Shown piece by piece: positions 47,490 through 59,058 of a stretch of DNA of 64,000 nt. How positions within the stretch are numbered: the stretch's first letter is position 1; the number at the start of each line of letters is the position of its first letter. The notes under the pieces are model-generated. The model had not been told where the DNA came from. It saw only the letters and a list, made by a program, of their open reading frames with translations, and ran no database searches. The position numbers and the translations under genes are program-made. The stretch covers positions 11,847,218-11,911,217 of the forward strand of contig OZ020514.1 in NCBI GenBank assembly GCA_963971425.1. Reading direction: 5' to 3'. Source of the stretch: Bryoerythrophyllum caledonicum. Taxonomy: Eukaryota > Streptophyta > Bryopsida > Pottiales > Pottiaceae.

Positions 47490-47965
47490 AACCACTACAC
47501 TAAAAATGATGTTCACTGTAGTATACACAAAATGCAAACCCATACACCAATTGCGAACTAGGCATTTAGTGTAGAGACACAACCGTACACTAAATGCCAA
47601 GTACTACACTATTTGTCAATTCTAGAAAAGATTACAAAAATATTTTTTTTCACTTGTGCACATTTAGTGTATCAATAGTAGAAGTAAAAAAAAGGTCCAG
47701 AAGTCGAGAGTTGTCAAAGTATCTTATTAGCAATCTATCAAAGAGCATAACTCACTCAAATGTTTTCCAAAATGGGCATATGAGGTATTTTTCAGCATCC
47801 AATTTTTTTGTAGATGTCAAAAAACACCTCATATGTCCGATTCAGACGAAATTCAAGTGAGTTATGGCCATTTGAAAGTTGCAAATGAGTAGAAGCATGG
47901 GTTGCCCACCAATATGAAGTCAAAGTTTCTTATTATTAACGAAGACCGATTGTTCACTAACAATG
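47490..47965 (+). repeat. Host repeat with the uninterrupted site
   Basis: This roughly 475-bp repeat has CACTACACTAAAAATGATG on its left. It is present in inverted form at about 50190-51330. Here the target GCACATTTAGTGTATC is continuous (47658-47673), whereas in the other copy a MITE splits it. An internal palindrome around AACTCACTCAAATG and its inverse (47750-47875) is also shared. Confidence 0.75.
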
Positions 47966-47976
47966 TACTAGGGTAA

Positions 47977-48114
47977 GAGGCGGTTTACACTATGGACCAA
48001 GAACTCGTCCCATGCACCTCTAAAATCTATGATTGGCCAATTGAGTTGATGGAGCCAATCTCAGATTTTAGAGGTGCATGGGATGAGTTCTTGGTCCGTA
48101 GTGTAAACCGCCCT
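47977..48114. mobile_element. Tourist-like foldback MITE, copy 2 (138 bp)
   Basis: GAGGCGGTTTACACTATGGA and inverse GTCCGTAGTGTAAACCGCCC, flanked by TAA on both sides (47974-47976, 48115-48117). Confidence 0.85.
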
Positions 48115-50189
48115 TAAGTACGCTATTCATACCACTACACTAAACATCATTGTTAGTGTAGTCTATAATCCCTCCAAGTTTCTAAAGCCAAAAAAAAATC
48201 CCTCGTGTAAGTCGTGCTAAGCTTTGATAAAAAAATCTATCCACGGTTCTCAACTTAAGAATGAGGGTCAAGGAATAGTGTGCTCTTCCTTACCATGAAT
48301 CATCTTGTCACCCAATCAAGGCTTGAAATCAACATCAAATCAAGTTGTAATACGTGGAAATTGCACTATACCTTGTGCTTGTCTGAGTGAAACAAGATTT
48401 TTTTAATTTTAATTGATTTTTCTTAGAGAAACGTCATTGTGTGATTGGTCTAGCCATCGCTCGCAAAATCATAGGTTCATGATGAGCATGGTACAGTGCC
48501 ATGCCTCCATGCTACTTTAAGCTGGTTCCCATGTGAGGAGGCTGTCACAAAGTTTGTGAATGAGAGGGGAATTTAAAGATGATTGGGCCCCAGTCTCAAT
48601 CATTTCTCTGGGTGGCCATTGGAGGGCTTGGACTTTGTCATTTGCTACACCTAAAAGTTGGCAATATAAAATTTCATTTGCAAAAGGACCGTATGCAGTA
48701 GTAGTAAGAACTCCGGCCTTATGAGAAGGTCTGCGTGAATAAAGTGTTGGTTCATTCTCTTCACTATATCGATGCCCAGAAGACAAGGATAAGTGGTTGA
48801 GAATACCGTATGCAAATTTTAAGCTAGCCGTGGACACTTATGCCAAACTGTTACATTTCTTGATGCGGTAATGGAGGATTGTGCACTTAGGGCCCATTTT
48901 ATACTACGGAGAAAGAAGTGGTTGCATAGGCCTCTAAAATGCCTCTAAAATGTGTCTTCCCACCTCATCATAATCTGCTCATGATTGTAGATTTAGGTTT
49001 CTCTAAAAATAAAAGGACACAAGTGAAGCCCGATAGACACGTGGGAGATACTAGGCGGGACTTAATTGAGGACTTAATTGGGGACTGTCCATGTTCTGTT
49101 GGGGATAACAAAGGGGGTCTGGTGTCACATGATTGTATGTCAAAAGGAACTATGCATAAAGATAAAGAATTAGTAATTTGGGTGGATGGAGGTGCAATCA
49201 AGGTGAGGTTACCGAGCCCTCTCCTAAATCCACTACACTAAATTTTATATTTAGTATAGTGGTACTTTATGATTTCAAAGCCCTATAACATTTTACTTTT
49301 TACGAAAGATTCTTACAGAGGTTACAACTATTTATACTACTTAAAGAGGGTGATCATTGTCAAGATGGTTAGTAAAAGTATTCATCGCGAATAAAAAGTT
49401 ATTGCATTTGTAAATCATAGAGTGTGCCTGCACTGAACATAAAATTTTGTGTACTAACTTTTTACTAAGTTCTTACCACCTCCATCCACAGGCACCCTTT
49501 ATAGCAATAACTTGTGTGAGGGATGAGTGTATTTAAAATAACAAGTGTATTTAAAATAACCTCATGATCCCATGAGAGGTCCAATAGCGGGATCCCTAGA
49601 AGGCTAGAACCCCAAGGTTCATGGAAACATCCCAAATATTCCACAATCATTAAAAATTCCCATCCTTGGGTGGGGATCCACAAGAAGATGGTCCCAATGC
49701 ATGACAAATGATGGCCCAAGGTGATCATACCAAAGAGCATTTTCAGTATTGTAGTCTTGTTTCGAGATTCATGTAGATTTGCATCAATCCACATTTCCGT
49801 TGCCTGAATATTCTTCAATGACTTGTGAGAGAGAGAGCAATGGGTACAAAATGTGCTGCAACTTCTTTGACGTGAGGGGCCGTTTAAGATTTCCCGAGCA
49901 ACGTCTACCATAAGAATTGGGCCATTCAGAATATTGTGGAGGAGATGCTCAGAGGACCTGAATGAGAGTCAATCTGTTGTGAGTGTTGCATGCAATATAC
50001 GACTTCCCTAGAGTTCTTAAAGAGAACACTACATCGATTGTGATGTTTAGTGTTGTCACACTATATGATTCATAAATGCTGTAAGTTTTTATTCTCGAGG
50101 AACTATGTTGACAATGATCACCCTCTTGGAGTATTATAGATAGATGTGCACTTTCGAATCTTATACGGTAGACTAAAAATGATGTTTTA
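48115..50189. other. Mixed unassigned DNA with SINE fragment
   Basis: A SINE 3' fragment (AAGAACTCCGGCC, then GTGTTGGTTCATTCTCTTC) lies at 48710-48790. TACACTAAA-ended repeats lie at 49232-49460. A 148-codon minus-strand frame at 49465-49911 resembles nothing known. Confidence 0.4.
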
Positions 50190-51330
50190 GTGTAATGGTA
50201 CAAATAGTGTACTTACCCTAGTGTACTATTTGTGAATAAGTTGACAATTAGTGTTAGTTTACAATAAGAAACTCTGACTTGATATTCGTGGCCAGCCCAT
50301 ATTCTCCTCATTTGCAACTTTCAAATGGCCATAACTCACTCAAATTTCATCCGAATCGGGCTTATGAGGTGTTTTTTTGACATCTACAGAAATCAGGATG
50401 TCCTAAAACACCTCGTATGCCCATTTTGGAAAACATTTGAGTGAGTTATGCTCTTGAGTAAATGGTTGATAAGATACTCTGACAGCTCTCGACTTCAGGA
50501 CCTTTTTTTGTACTTCTACTATTGATACACTAAGGGGCGGTTTACACTATAGACCAAGAGCCGTGACCAAGGAAAATGGACTAATTCCATGGTCACGCTT
50601 CATGGTCACACTTCCATGGTCACACTTCAGAAAAATGTGATTTTTAAAGCCCTTGGGCCTCTCACTAAGTGTAAACCGAACTTGGACCGGGAGGAATGAC
50701 CATGTACTAAAAAGTGGGCATGCTGATTTTTTTAATGAATGCCTAAAAAGGGCAGTATTTCCTAAAATAACAGAGAAGATAAAACAAGCCAAAAAGACAA
50801 AAAGGGTGGCTGCCATTGTACCTACAGAAACATTGGGCCCCTCCAAAAAACCAACCATAAAAAAATCAATTTAAAAATAATAAAACGACATTTCATGCCC
50901 ATGGTCTCCTGGTTTCAGAAACAAGAGAACCCATTTTTCCTCTCACCGCAAAATCGAGAGGACCCTTCAGCATTATCCATTGAACCTATTTCTAGGCCTT
51001 TTGAGGACCTCAAATCCTTCGGTCACTTTTCTTTTTTCCTCGTAGTGTAAACCCAAGTCATCCCGGGACGAGTTGATGGAGCCAATCACAGATTTTAGAG
51101 GTGCATGGGACGAGTTCTTGGTCCGTGGTGTAAACTGCCCCTAAATGTGCACGAGTGAAAAATAAATTTGCAATCTACTCTAGAATTGACAAATAGTGCG
51201 GTAGTTGGCATTTAGTGTACGGTTGTGTCACTACACTAAATGTCTAGTTAGCAATTGCTGTATGGATTTTCATTTAGTGTATACTACAGTAAACATCATT
51301 TTTAGTGTAGTGTGGTAACAATAAACACCA
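50190..51330 (-). repeat. Inverted copy of the host repeat, split by a MITE
   Basis: 50190-50530 and 51145-51330 together match 47490-47965 in reverse orientation. The interruption is exactly the element at 50534-51141. Confidence 0.7.
50534..51141. mobile_element. Tourist-like element, copy 3 (608 bp)
   Basis: It starts GGGGCGGTTTACACTATAGA and ends CGTGGTGTAAACTGCCCC, with exact TAA duplication (50531-50533, 51142-51144). It has the same ends as the 138-bp copies but a longer, different middle containing CATGGTCACACTTC repeats. The boundaries are confirmed by the empty site at 47664-47666. Confidence 0.9.
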
Positions 51331-51398
51331 TAATTTGTGTAGTGGAAGATAGCTCTTAATATCTATACTCAACTTTTAGAGGGGAAAGCCTAAAGGTG

Positions 51399-52590
51399 GT
51401 TAATCTTCTAACGCCTAAGTGGACCATGAGATCATGGGAGAATCTACAACTGTAATAGATTAGGCCAAATATCATCTACACAGAGTGAACATTTTGGCAC
51501 CACCCCACTTCATAGAAATCGTTGTAGTTTGTTAATGCCTGCATGGATTGGAGATTGGAAAGATCCATTGGAAAGCTAACCAAGATGTCAAAATGCGTCC
51601 AGAGGAGGTGAGAGACAATAGCTGATTGTAGAAAGAGCTAGAAGAGCAAAAGCACCAAAACAGACCCTGCCAGTGCCTTGTAGGCGTTACGATTCATGTG
51701 ACCTCTACTTCTTTGTTTTCAAAGATGGTTAAACTATTTCTAGCTTGGGTTCAGAGACCACATAGATTGACCACATTCAATGACTACTAAGAGTGCATAA
51801 ATAAGAGAATCAAAATTAATAAGAGGGGTATTTTATTAAAACTTTGGAAGACTTTACAAATGACTCTACCACATAACTTACAAATTTAAGAAGAAGAACT
51901 CTGGTTTACTCAAAATGAGTTGCCTGAGTTGAGTGTGTGTCTGTTTGTCCGGAAGACATGGAAAATAGTACAGGACCATTGCAATGCAACCCAAAAATGC
52001 TGTTTATCTTGTGAATACGTTTGAAACGTCCTGAATTTCTGTGGACAAGAGAAATTTGATGAATTCCAAGTACAAGAGGAGGAATGTCTTATTTCATATG
52101 CTACTTGCTCATGCTAGCTAACCCACACATGATGTCATGCATAAGCCATGCATAAATGCTTCGGATGTTTTGAAGATACCGTTTTCTATAAATATTTAAG
52201 TATCCAAATCCAACCCTTGTACCTGTACTTCATTGATGTCTTGCTTGCTTTGAGAAAAAGGTAGAGGACACTATTCACTTTGGTTGAGCCATGCAACATA
52301 TTTGTATTGATGATGTTCACAAAAAATGTTCACAAAACAAAAATATCTACACTTACAACTTTGAGGGAGTGATAAATGATGTATTATTTTTTTCTTATGA
52401 ATTATTGAATAAATCCGGTCTGTAGATTCACATTGTTGTTAGAAGAATACTCCATTCTTATACTTGTATCATTCACCAATCACTTGCCACCATTTTGGTA
52501 ATGTTTTGATTCATAATCAAGTATTAGGTAACTTAAATAAGGAAGTAAATAGTCAAGCACATGTTCAATTATAGGCATTAAAAGGGTTAA
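51399..52590. mobile_element. TTAA-ended element, second family (1192 bp, tentative)
   Basis: The left end TTAATCTTCTAACGCCTAAG is the inverse of the right end of 56652-56949. The right end is TAGGCATTAAAAGGGTTAA. The left 300 bp match 56652-56949 in reverse; the rest is unassigned, so this may be two elements. Confidence 0.5.
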
Positions 52591-52652
52591 CCCTTTGAGG
52601 CCAGAAGAGCAAACAAGGTTTGTTCCTGAGTGTATTTGGAGCAGATCCGGCC

Positions 52653-53603
52653 TTAACCCCTAAAGTACTAAGACAGTTTTACACCAAAAACACTTCAAAA
52701 TTAATGGATTCTAGTGCAATGAATAAAGAAGGTAACAAAAACTTTGATTTTTAGTTCTGACTGTAGGATCTCAATAAAGGCTTATTAAGTAATACATATA
52801 CAAAATTTCATAAACTTTGACCGCACGGATTGAAAGATTATAGTGTTTGAAGTCAAGCAAATGGTTCATTTTCTTCCCTGCGTTTAGTGGATCAGCAGAC
52901 TTTGACTTCAGTTGGTGTCAAAAAATTTCACTACACAAGGTCTAAATCTATTACCATCTTGTTTAGCATGATGTTAGCTCCTTACACACCAATTTTTAGA
53001 GGTAGAGACCGGGTGTAGCATATTAAATACAATTGTGCAAGGAGTGGAGGCTCAAAATTTGCCAATTCACACTTTAATTTTTTTGAACTTAATATGTTTT
53101 TGATTGATAATCCGAATGGTTAATAAGAAGGTTTACATTACATATTGATGTGGAAAAAATAAAAAGTGGAAAATATGAAGATCTCTAGGTTTTATGTGGA
53201 AAAGAAGAAGTTTTTTTGGTACCTTGCCCGACAATGAGTGACAATGTGTGAAAATGTTTGACTTGGGTTGGTATGCTATTTTTCACTAAAGACAAGAACT
53301 TTTTTTTTACAATATGAAGGGAAATAATATTACTTGCGAGTACTGAAAATCTCACTTTCAATAGAGTGTCCTATCAAAAGTTTTTGGAGGTGCCCGAGGT
53401 GCCCGCCCTCCCCATTTAAAATTCAAAACCCTATAACTTTTTCATCAAATGTCCAATTTAGGAAAAATTGTTTTCCCACTGAGCTCTTGGTAATGTCTTT
53501 CTATAGTAAAAATTTCAAAGTGGAATGTTGGAAATTGACACCATAGGAACCTGACCGATTTTTCAACAAGCCCTTTTTGGACACTTGGTCCTTTAGGGGT
53601 TAA
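52653..53603 (+). mobile_element. TTAA-bounded element, full copy (951 bp)
   Basis: Ends TTAACCCCTAAAGTAC and GGTCCTTTAGGGGTTAA. It is nearly collinear with 45138-46089. Confidence 0.85.
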
Positions 53604-54194
53604 AGGGCTAATGAGTGTTTCCTTCCACCATAGAGGGCCCTCAACTCCTCGCGGAGACCAAAGAGGCCATGGGTGTTGGGGTCAACAACCAACAACCTCA
53701 AGGTTGTTCTCATCTTCATCACGTCAAATTCACAGGTTCGGGAAGTCCTCGCTTTCACGCGCGGAGACAAAGACTGCTCGCCAATCCAGAAGAATTCCAT
53801 GTCATTGGTCATGAGGGTACCTTTGGAATGCGTTTGTGCTCTATTCGCAGCATCACACAAGAATCATGATACACTACTAACTGGCTGCATTTTTCCCCCA
53901 ATTCTTCACAGTGCACGCCTACCTATGCACCAGCTACTGCAAACCAATAACGTATGTACCCGAGGGTCACGTTTGGCCAAAGAAACAAAAACAACAACCT
54001 AAAAATAGATGAAAGATTTTGGAAGTCATTTTTCCGAAAAATTGAATTTCTAGGCAAAGAAAAAAGAAAACGAATTTCCAAGAATTTTTGTTTAGGCTGC
54101 AGTGTGGAATCCGACCCTTGGGTAAGGTAACAGTCTTGATGATGCATGTTTTAAAACACATAATCCGTAAGATGAAAACACTTTGAGCAATTTA
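53604..54194. other. Unassigned region
   Basis: A slightly GC-richer patch at 53630-53860 has overlapping frames on both strands but no recognised domain. Confidence 0.4.
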
Positions 54195-54246
54195 GAGCAT
54201 CCGCATTGTTTGGCCGGGGTTGGGTCAAACGGCGTGGGAGTTGTTG

Positions 54247-55196
54247 TTAGCCCTTGAATTTCTTTGACAATTTCGCACCAAAAACACTTCAAAATTGCTA
54301 ATTTTAGTGCAATGAGTAAAGAAGAAACATACAACTTTTATTTCTAATTTCAACTATAGGATCTCAATAAAGACTTACTAAATAACATACTCACATAATT
54401 TCATAAACTTTGACCGCACGGATTGTGAGATTATAGTGTTTGAAGTAGAAAAAAGGTTCATTTTCTTCCTTGGGTTTAGTGGATCAGCAAACTTTGACTT
54501 CACTTGGTGTCAATTTGTTGCACTACATAAGGTCTAAATTCATTTCCATCATGTTAAGGATGATACTAGTTCCTTGTACACCAACTTTTAGAGGTAGAGG
54601 TGCAATGTAGCATATTCAAAAAAATTGTGCAAGTACTGGAGGTTCAAAAAATGTCAGTTCATGTTTTATTTTTTGTGAACTTAGTATGTTTTAGAATGAG
54701 AATCCGGAAGGCCAATGCAAAGGTTCACACCACGTAATGCTACAGAAAAAATAAAAAGTGAAAAATAAGTAGATCTCTTAGTTTAATGTGGAAAAGAAGA
54801 AGTTTTTTGGTACCTTGCCAAACAATGTGTGACAATGTGTGAAAATGTTTGACTTGGATTTATATGCTTTTTTTCCACTAAAGACAAAATATTTTTTTCT
54901 GACAATATGAAAGGATATATTATTATTTGCTAGTACTAAAAATCTCACATTCAATAGAGTGTCCTAGCAAAAGTTTTGAAGTTGCCCGACGTGCCCGTTC
55001 TCCCCATTTGAACTTCAAAACCCTGTAACTTTTTCATAAAATGTTGGAGGAGGAAAAAATTGGACTCTAACAAAGCTTTTGGTAATGTCCATCTTCAATT
55101 AGAATTTCAGAGGAAAATGTTATAAATTGACACCACAAGAACGTGCCCAAACCTTCTAGAGTCCCCCAAGGGAACTCTTGGAAATTTAGGGGTTAA
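54247..55196 (+). mobile_element. TTAA-bounded element, older copy (950 bp)
   Basis: Left end decayed to TTAGCCCTTGAATTTC, right end GGAAATTTAGGGGTTAA. The inside parallels 45138-46089 with more differences. Confidence 0.75.
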
Positions 55197-55272
55197 CCCA
55201 TTAACGCCGCATGATTCCTGGAGACAATGCTATAGAGGCCCATTTTGAGCCTCTCCGGCATGAAAGGGTTAA
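55193..55272. mobile_element. Tiny TTAA-ended element (80 bp)
   Basis: TTAACCCATTAACGCCGCAT to CGGCATGAAAGGGTTAA. It shares its left TTAA with the right TTAA of the preceding element. Confidence 0.55.
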
Positions 55273-55536
55273 TTGCCGCACTAAGTACACGGTGAACATG
55301 ATTACATCCCTACGTCCCGCATGATTTCCTCTCTGCACGGCCACTCTAGACCGCTCTGTGCTTTGGTTTCTTGCCTCAATTTTTGTGAACCTGAGGTGGC
55401 AAATTGGGAGTGGTTGGCCTGTATATTTTGGCCGTGTGTGACTGCCGTGTCACGCCCGTCCCGGGGTGAGTCCTGATGTGTAACCCAACAAACTAGTTTA
55501 ACGGGCTAGTTGCTTGAGGGAGCGTTGCGGATGCTC

Positions 55537-56145
55537 TTTAATAGATGAAGATTGTATGTTCAATAATTTCTTTAGCACTTTCCTAAGACATTTTTTTGGT
55601 CATGCTCACCTATATTTAGCTACAAGAGAGCCTAGACAATCTCTACTCCCTCAAAATCAAGAAAACTCCTAAATGCTATCTACGATACCCATTTCTAGGG
55701 GTCCAGAACCTTATTCTTTTTCGTCTACATCATAAACCTAAACAAGTTGGACCAATCACGAATATTAGCAGCGCATGAGAGGAGCACATGGTCTCGGGTA
55801 CGAACGGGGCCTCATTGGTACCACATTGAATCCTTGGTGGGTTTAAAAAGGTGAATGTTGATCCTTGCAGTTGCCAGAAAGCTGTTACAAACCCTGCATT
55901 GGAAATTGTGTTGGCCCATCACTTGCATGAATATGTGGGGGCACCCAAAAACACGTGAAGGAACTTGGAATGACAACATCTCCACAAATATTCAAATTCT
56001 AGTCCTCCACACATTAGGGGATATTCAGAGCACACTGCGAGGCCGGGGGATTGTGTTAGGTCATGAGTCATGGCCATCGAGCAACCAATCAAGAGGACAG
56101 ATGTTGTTCCTTGTGCTTTGAACTTCTACCAAAGTGAACTATGCA
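55537..56145. other. Unassigned region
   Basis: No gene or repeat recognised. A short open frame at 55855-56121 has no known similarity. Confidence 0.4.
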
Positions 56146-56655
56146 TTAACCCTTTACCGCCCAGGAAGCTGGAAATGGGACTCCATATGTGCTAAAACTC
56201 AATTTGCATGAAATCAATGAGGAGTTAGGCTTTGAGTTACAAGGTTCAGATTTGCGCACATATTACATGAACACTCTCCAACAATCAGATCATGATTTGG
56301 ATTTATAGAACTCTTGGAAAAGCTAGGAATACAACACAAAGTACATCAAATACACTAAAATACAGTGAATACTGTGAATACCATGCCACATACTATGTTG
56401 TATTTCACACACATGCACATTGATTTTGGTCTTAAATTTTGATTGAACTTCGCCTTTAAGACATTCTTCATTGTTTTGTGATTGTTGATCTCTCCTCTCA
56501 CATACAAAATTTCTATTTTGAATTTGTATAAGGTTGGAACATTATTGTATACAATCAAGTAGAAAAGAACAAAAAAATCATCAATAACTGTGTTTTAATA
56601 TTTTACTCACATATGATATGTCAATGCGAAGCTATCAACCTAGTGCACATGTTAA
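56146..56655 (+). mobile_element. TTAA-ended element related to 11640-12292
   Basis: Starts TTAACCCTTTACCGCC. The next TTAA (56652-56655) is shared with the following element. It is similar in reverse to 11640-12292. Confidence 0.55.
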
Positions 56656-56949
56656 CCCTTTACTACCTATGAGGCCCTGGCAGGGTCGATTTTGGTGCTT
56701 TTGCTCTTCAAGCTGTTTACTAAAGTGGCCATTGTCTTTCACGTCATCCAAACGCATTTTGAGCTCCTCAATAGCTTTTCAACAAATCTCTCCAATCTCC
56801 AATCCATACATGCATTAACAAACTACATTGATTTCCATAAATGGGGTCATACTAAAATGTACCCAAAGTGTAGATGATGTTTTGCCTAATTTGTTATGCT
56901 TGTAGATTCTCCCAATCTCTTATGGTCTACTTAGGCATTAAAGGGTTAA
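56652..56949 (+). mobile_element. TTAA-ended element, second family (298 bp)
   Basis: TTAACCCTTTACTACCTATG to CTTAGGCATTAAAGGGTTAA. An inverted copy starts at 51399. Confidence 0.65.
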
Positions 56950-56959
56950 GCACTAAGGT

Positions 56960-57275
56960 AAATTATACATAGCCGATAAGTTAAGCAATGTGAATATATG
57001 GAGAGAACAATATTATAATAGATTTATTAATTAATTGATAGCCAATGAAATTAGAATTCTAACCCAAGTGAGTTTATAATTTTCCAATGAAATTTGAATC
57101 ATTTATGATTTTTCAAAGCTTGCTTCCATACTTAGTCTGTGGCCGCCAATAGGTACCTTCCATAAGCGCCAACTATAAGTAAGGGGTCTTGGCTGATAGC
57201 AAAGCTTCATTCAAGTGGGTGAATTGGTGGTAATGGAATGGAAGTGGATTGGATATATCCCAAATTTTATATGTT
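56960..57275 (-). repeat. Dispersed ~300-bp repeat, copy 4 (inverted)
   Basis: Matches 30800-31115 in reverse (CCCAAGTGAGTTTATAATTT, GCCAATAGGTACCTTCC, GATAGCAAAGCTTCATTC). Confidence 0.6.
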
Positions 57276-57441
57276 TTGATTATGGAATTTGATGGTTACT
57301 AGGAGGGTTATCTTAAGTGGATTATGTAGCATGTAAAATAAGTGAACAAAAACGTAACTTCAAGAGGACATCCTGAAAACTTATGGCACTTTGACACTCA
57401 TTGTGGAGGTCCTAACCTTCTACAAAGAGTTTTTAGTACTC

Positions 57442-58257
57442 TTAATCCCCTCACGTAACACTTTGAGTTTCAATTGAGCCTCTCAATCTCAATTTTTGGC
57501 ATGATTTTTTGAGATTTTTTGAATCAAACTTGCACCTTTTAAATAGCTTTCCGTGGACATAATTTTTTATTGTAGAAATCCAACTTATAGTTCAAAAGTT
57601 ACAAACATTTTTCAATAACATATATAAATAGTATAGCTATAATTTAATTGATTCAATAGAAGTTCAATTTTTTGTCCATTAAAAAAAATTCTCATAGAAA
57701 GGGAATGAAAATCTTTGCATCTCTCCTACAAATTTTTGAATTGCAGAAATATGAGAAGGAAATGATATATGCAAAACTTGTTAATGTATTCTTAATTCTT
57801 AGCACATAGTTGCACATATATGCAAAACTTGTTAATGTATTCTTAATTCTTAGCACATAGTTGCACATATATGCAAAACTTGTTAATGCATTGCATTTAA
57901 GGACATCTACTACCCCTCTTCTACTTCTAAAATTTGGTGCACATGTGTCTAACATGATCATTTTAAATGTAAAAATTGGCATAGTGCAAAACTATGCCAA
58001 AGAAGGTGGTCAAAGTTTGTTGAAGGTGTTTAGTATGACCTCAACAAGAGTTTATGTCTCACTTCAAGGCTTATGTTTTTCAATCCGTGGAGTCGAACTT
58101 AACAAAATTTGACGACACACACTTGTACAATCCTAGTACAAGATCCTACGGTTAAATATGTAAAATTGCATTTATTTGCATTTTGTATTGAGTGCATTGA
58201 AATTGGTAGTTTTCAGTGAGTTCAGGTGCTAAACTGTCACGGTCTTTTAGGGGTTAA
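57442..58257 (-). mobile_element. TTAA-bounded element, inverted copy (816 bp)
   Basis: TTAATCCCCTCACGTAAC at the left, GGTCTTTTAGGGGTTAA at the right. It is the reverse of the next element. It contains a 51-bp tandem duplication. Confidence 0.75.
57769..57895. repeat. 51-bp tandem repeat
   Basis: ATATGCAAAACTTGTTAATG recurs with spacing 51 (GCAAAACTTG at 57771, 57822 and 57873); two full units and a partial third. Confidence 0.9.
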
Positions 58258-58262
58258 CTTGT

Positions 58263-59058
58263 TTTAACCCCTAAATTTCTTTGACATTTGAGCACCCAAA
58301 CTCACTAAAAACTACTAGTTTCAATGCATTCAATACAAAATGCAAATAAACGCAATTTTACATATCCTACTGTAGGATCTTGTACTAGGATCGTACAAGT
58401 GTCTGTGGTAGAAGGATTTAGGTCAGTTTGACTACACGGATAGAAAGATATTAGCCTTTGAAATGAGACATAAACCTTTTTTGAGGTCATACTAAACAAT
58501 TTTAGCAAACTTTGACCACCTTCCATGGCAAATTTTTGTACTATAGGTTGTGATTTTCTAATAGAAGTAAAATAAGATCATGTTAGGCACATGTGCACCA
58601 AATTTTAGAAGTAGAAGAGGGGTAGATGATGTAATGCAATATCAACTATGTGCTGAGAATCAACAATACACTAATAAGTTTGCATATAACATATCTATTT
58701 CATTTTTGAAACTCAAGAAACCCTACGGTAGATGCAAAGATTTCCGTTTTACTTCCAAGAGGAATTTTTAAATTTTTAAATTGAACCAAAACCCTAAATT
58801 TTATCGAGTTTAGAATTAATTGAAGTTTTGCTACACTATTTGTCATAGGTCACACTAAATTATTGCACTATAATTTGTTTGTGTCATTGAAAGTTGTTTG
58901 TAACTTTTGAATTGTAAGCTAGGTTCTTACCAAGAAAAATGATGTCAACTGAAAGCTGATAAAAAAATTGCCCATTCAATAAAAAAAATCGTAAAAAATC
59001 ATGCAAAAATTTGAGATTGAGGGACTCAATTAAAACTCAATTGTCTTTTAGGAGTTAA
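58263..59058 (+). mobile_element. TTAA-bounded element (796 bp)
   Basis: TTAACCCCTAAATTTCTTTG at the left, TTGTCTTTTAGGAGTTAA at the right. It faces its inverted sister with only five bases between them. Confidence 0.75.

Larger units (their letters stand above)
54195..55536. mobile_element. MITE with GAGCATCCGCA ends, host of nested insertions
   Basis: GAGCATCCGCATTG at 54195 and the inverse GTTGCGGATGCTC ending at 55536, flanked by TTTA on both sides (54191-54194, 55537-55540). About 1030 bp of its length are the two TTAA-bounded elements inside it. Confidence 0.65.

Noticed and set aside
49465..49911. 148-codon minus-strand frame
   Set aside because: No known domain, AT-rich surroundings full of repeats, no splice partners.
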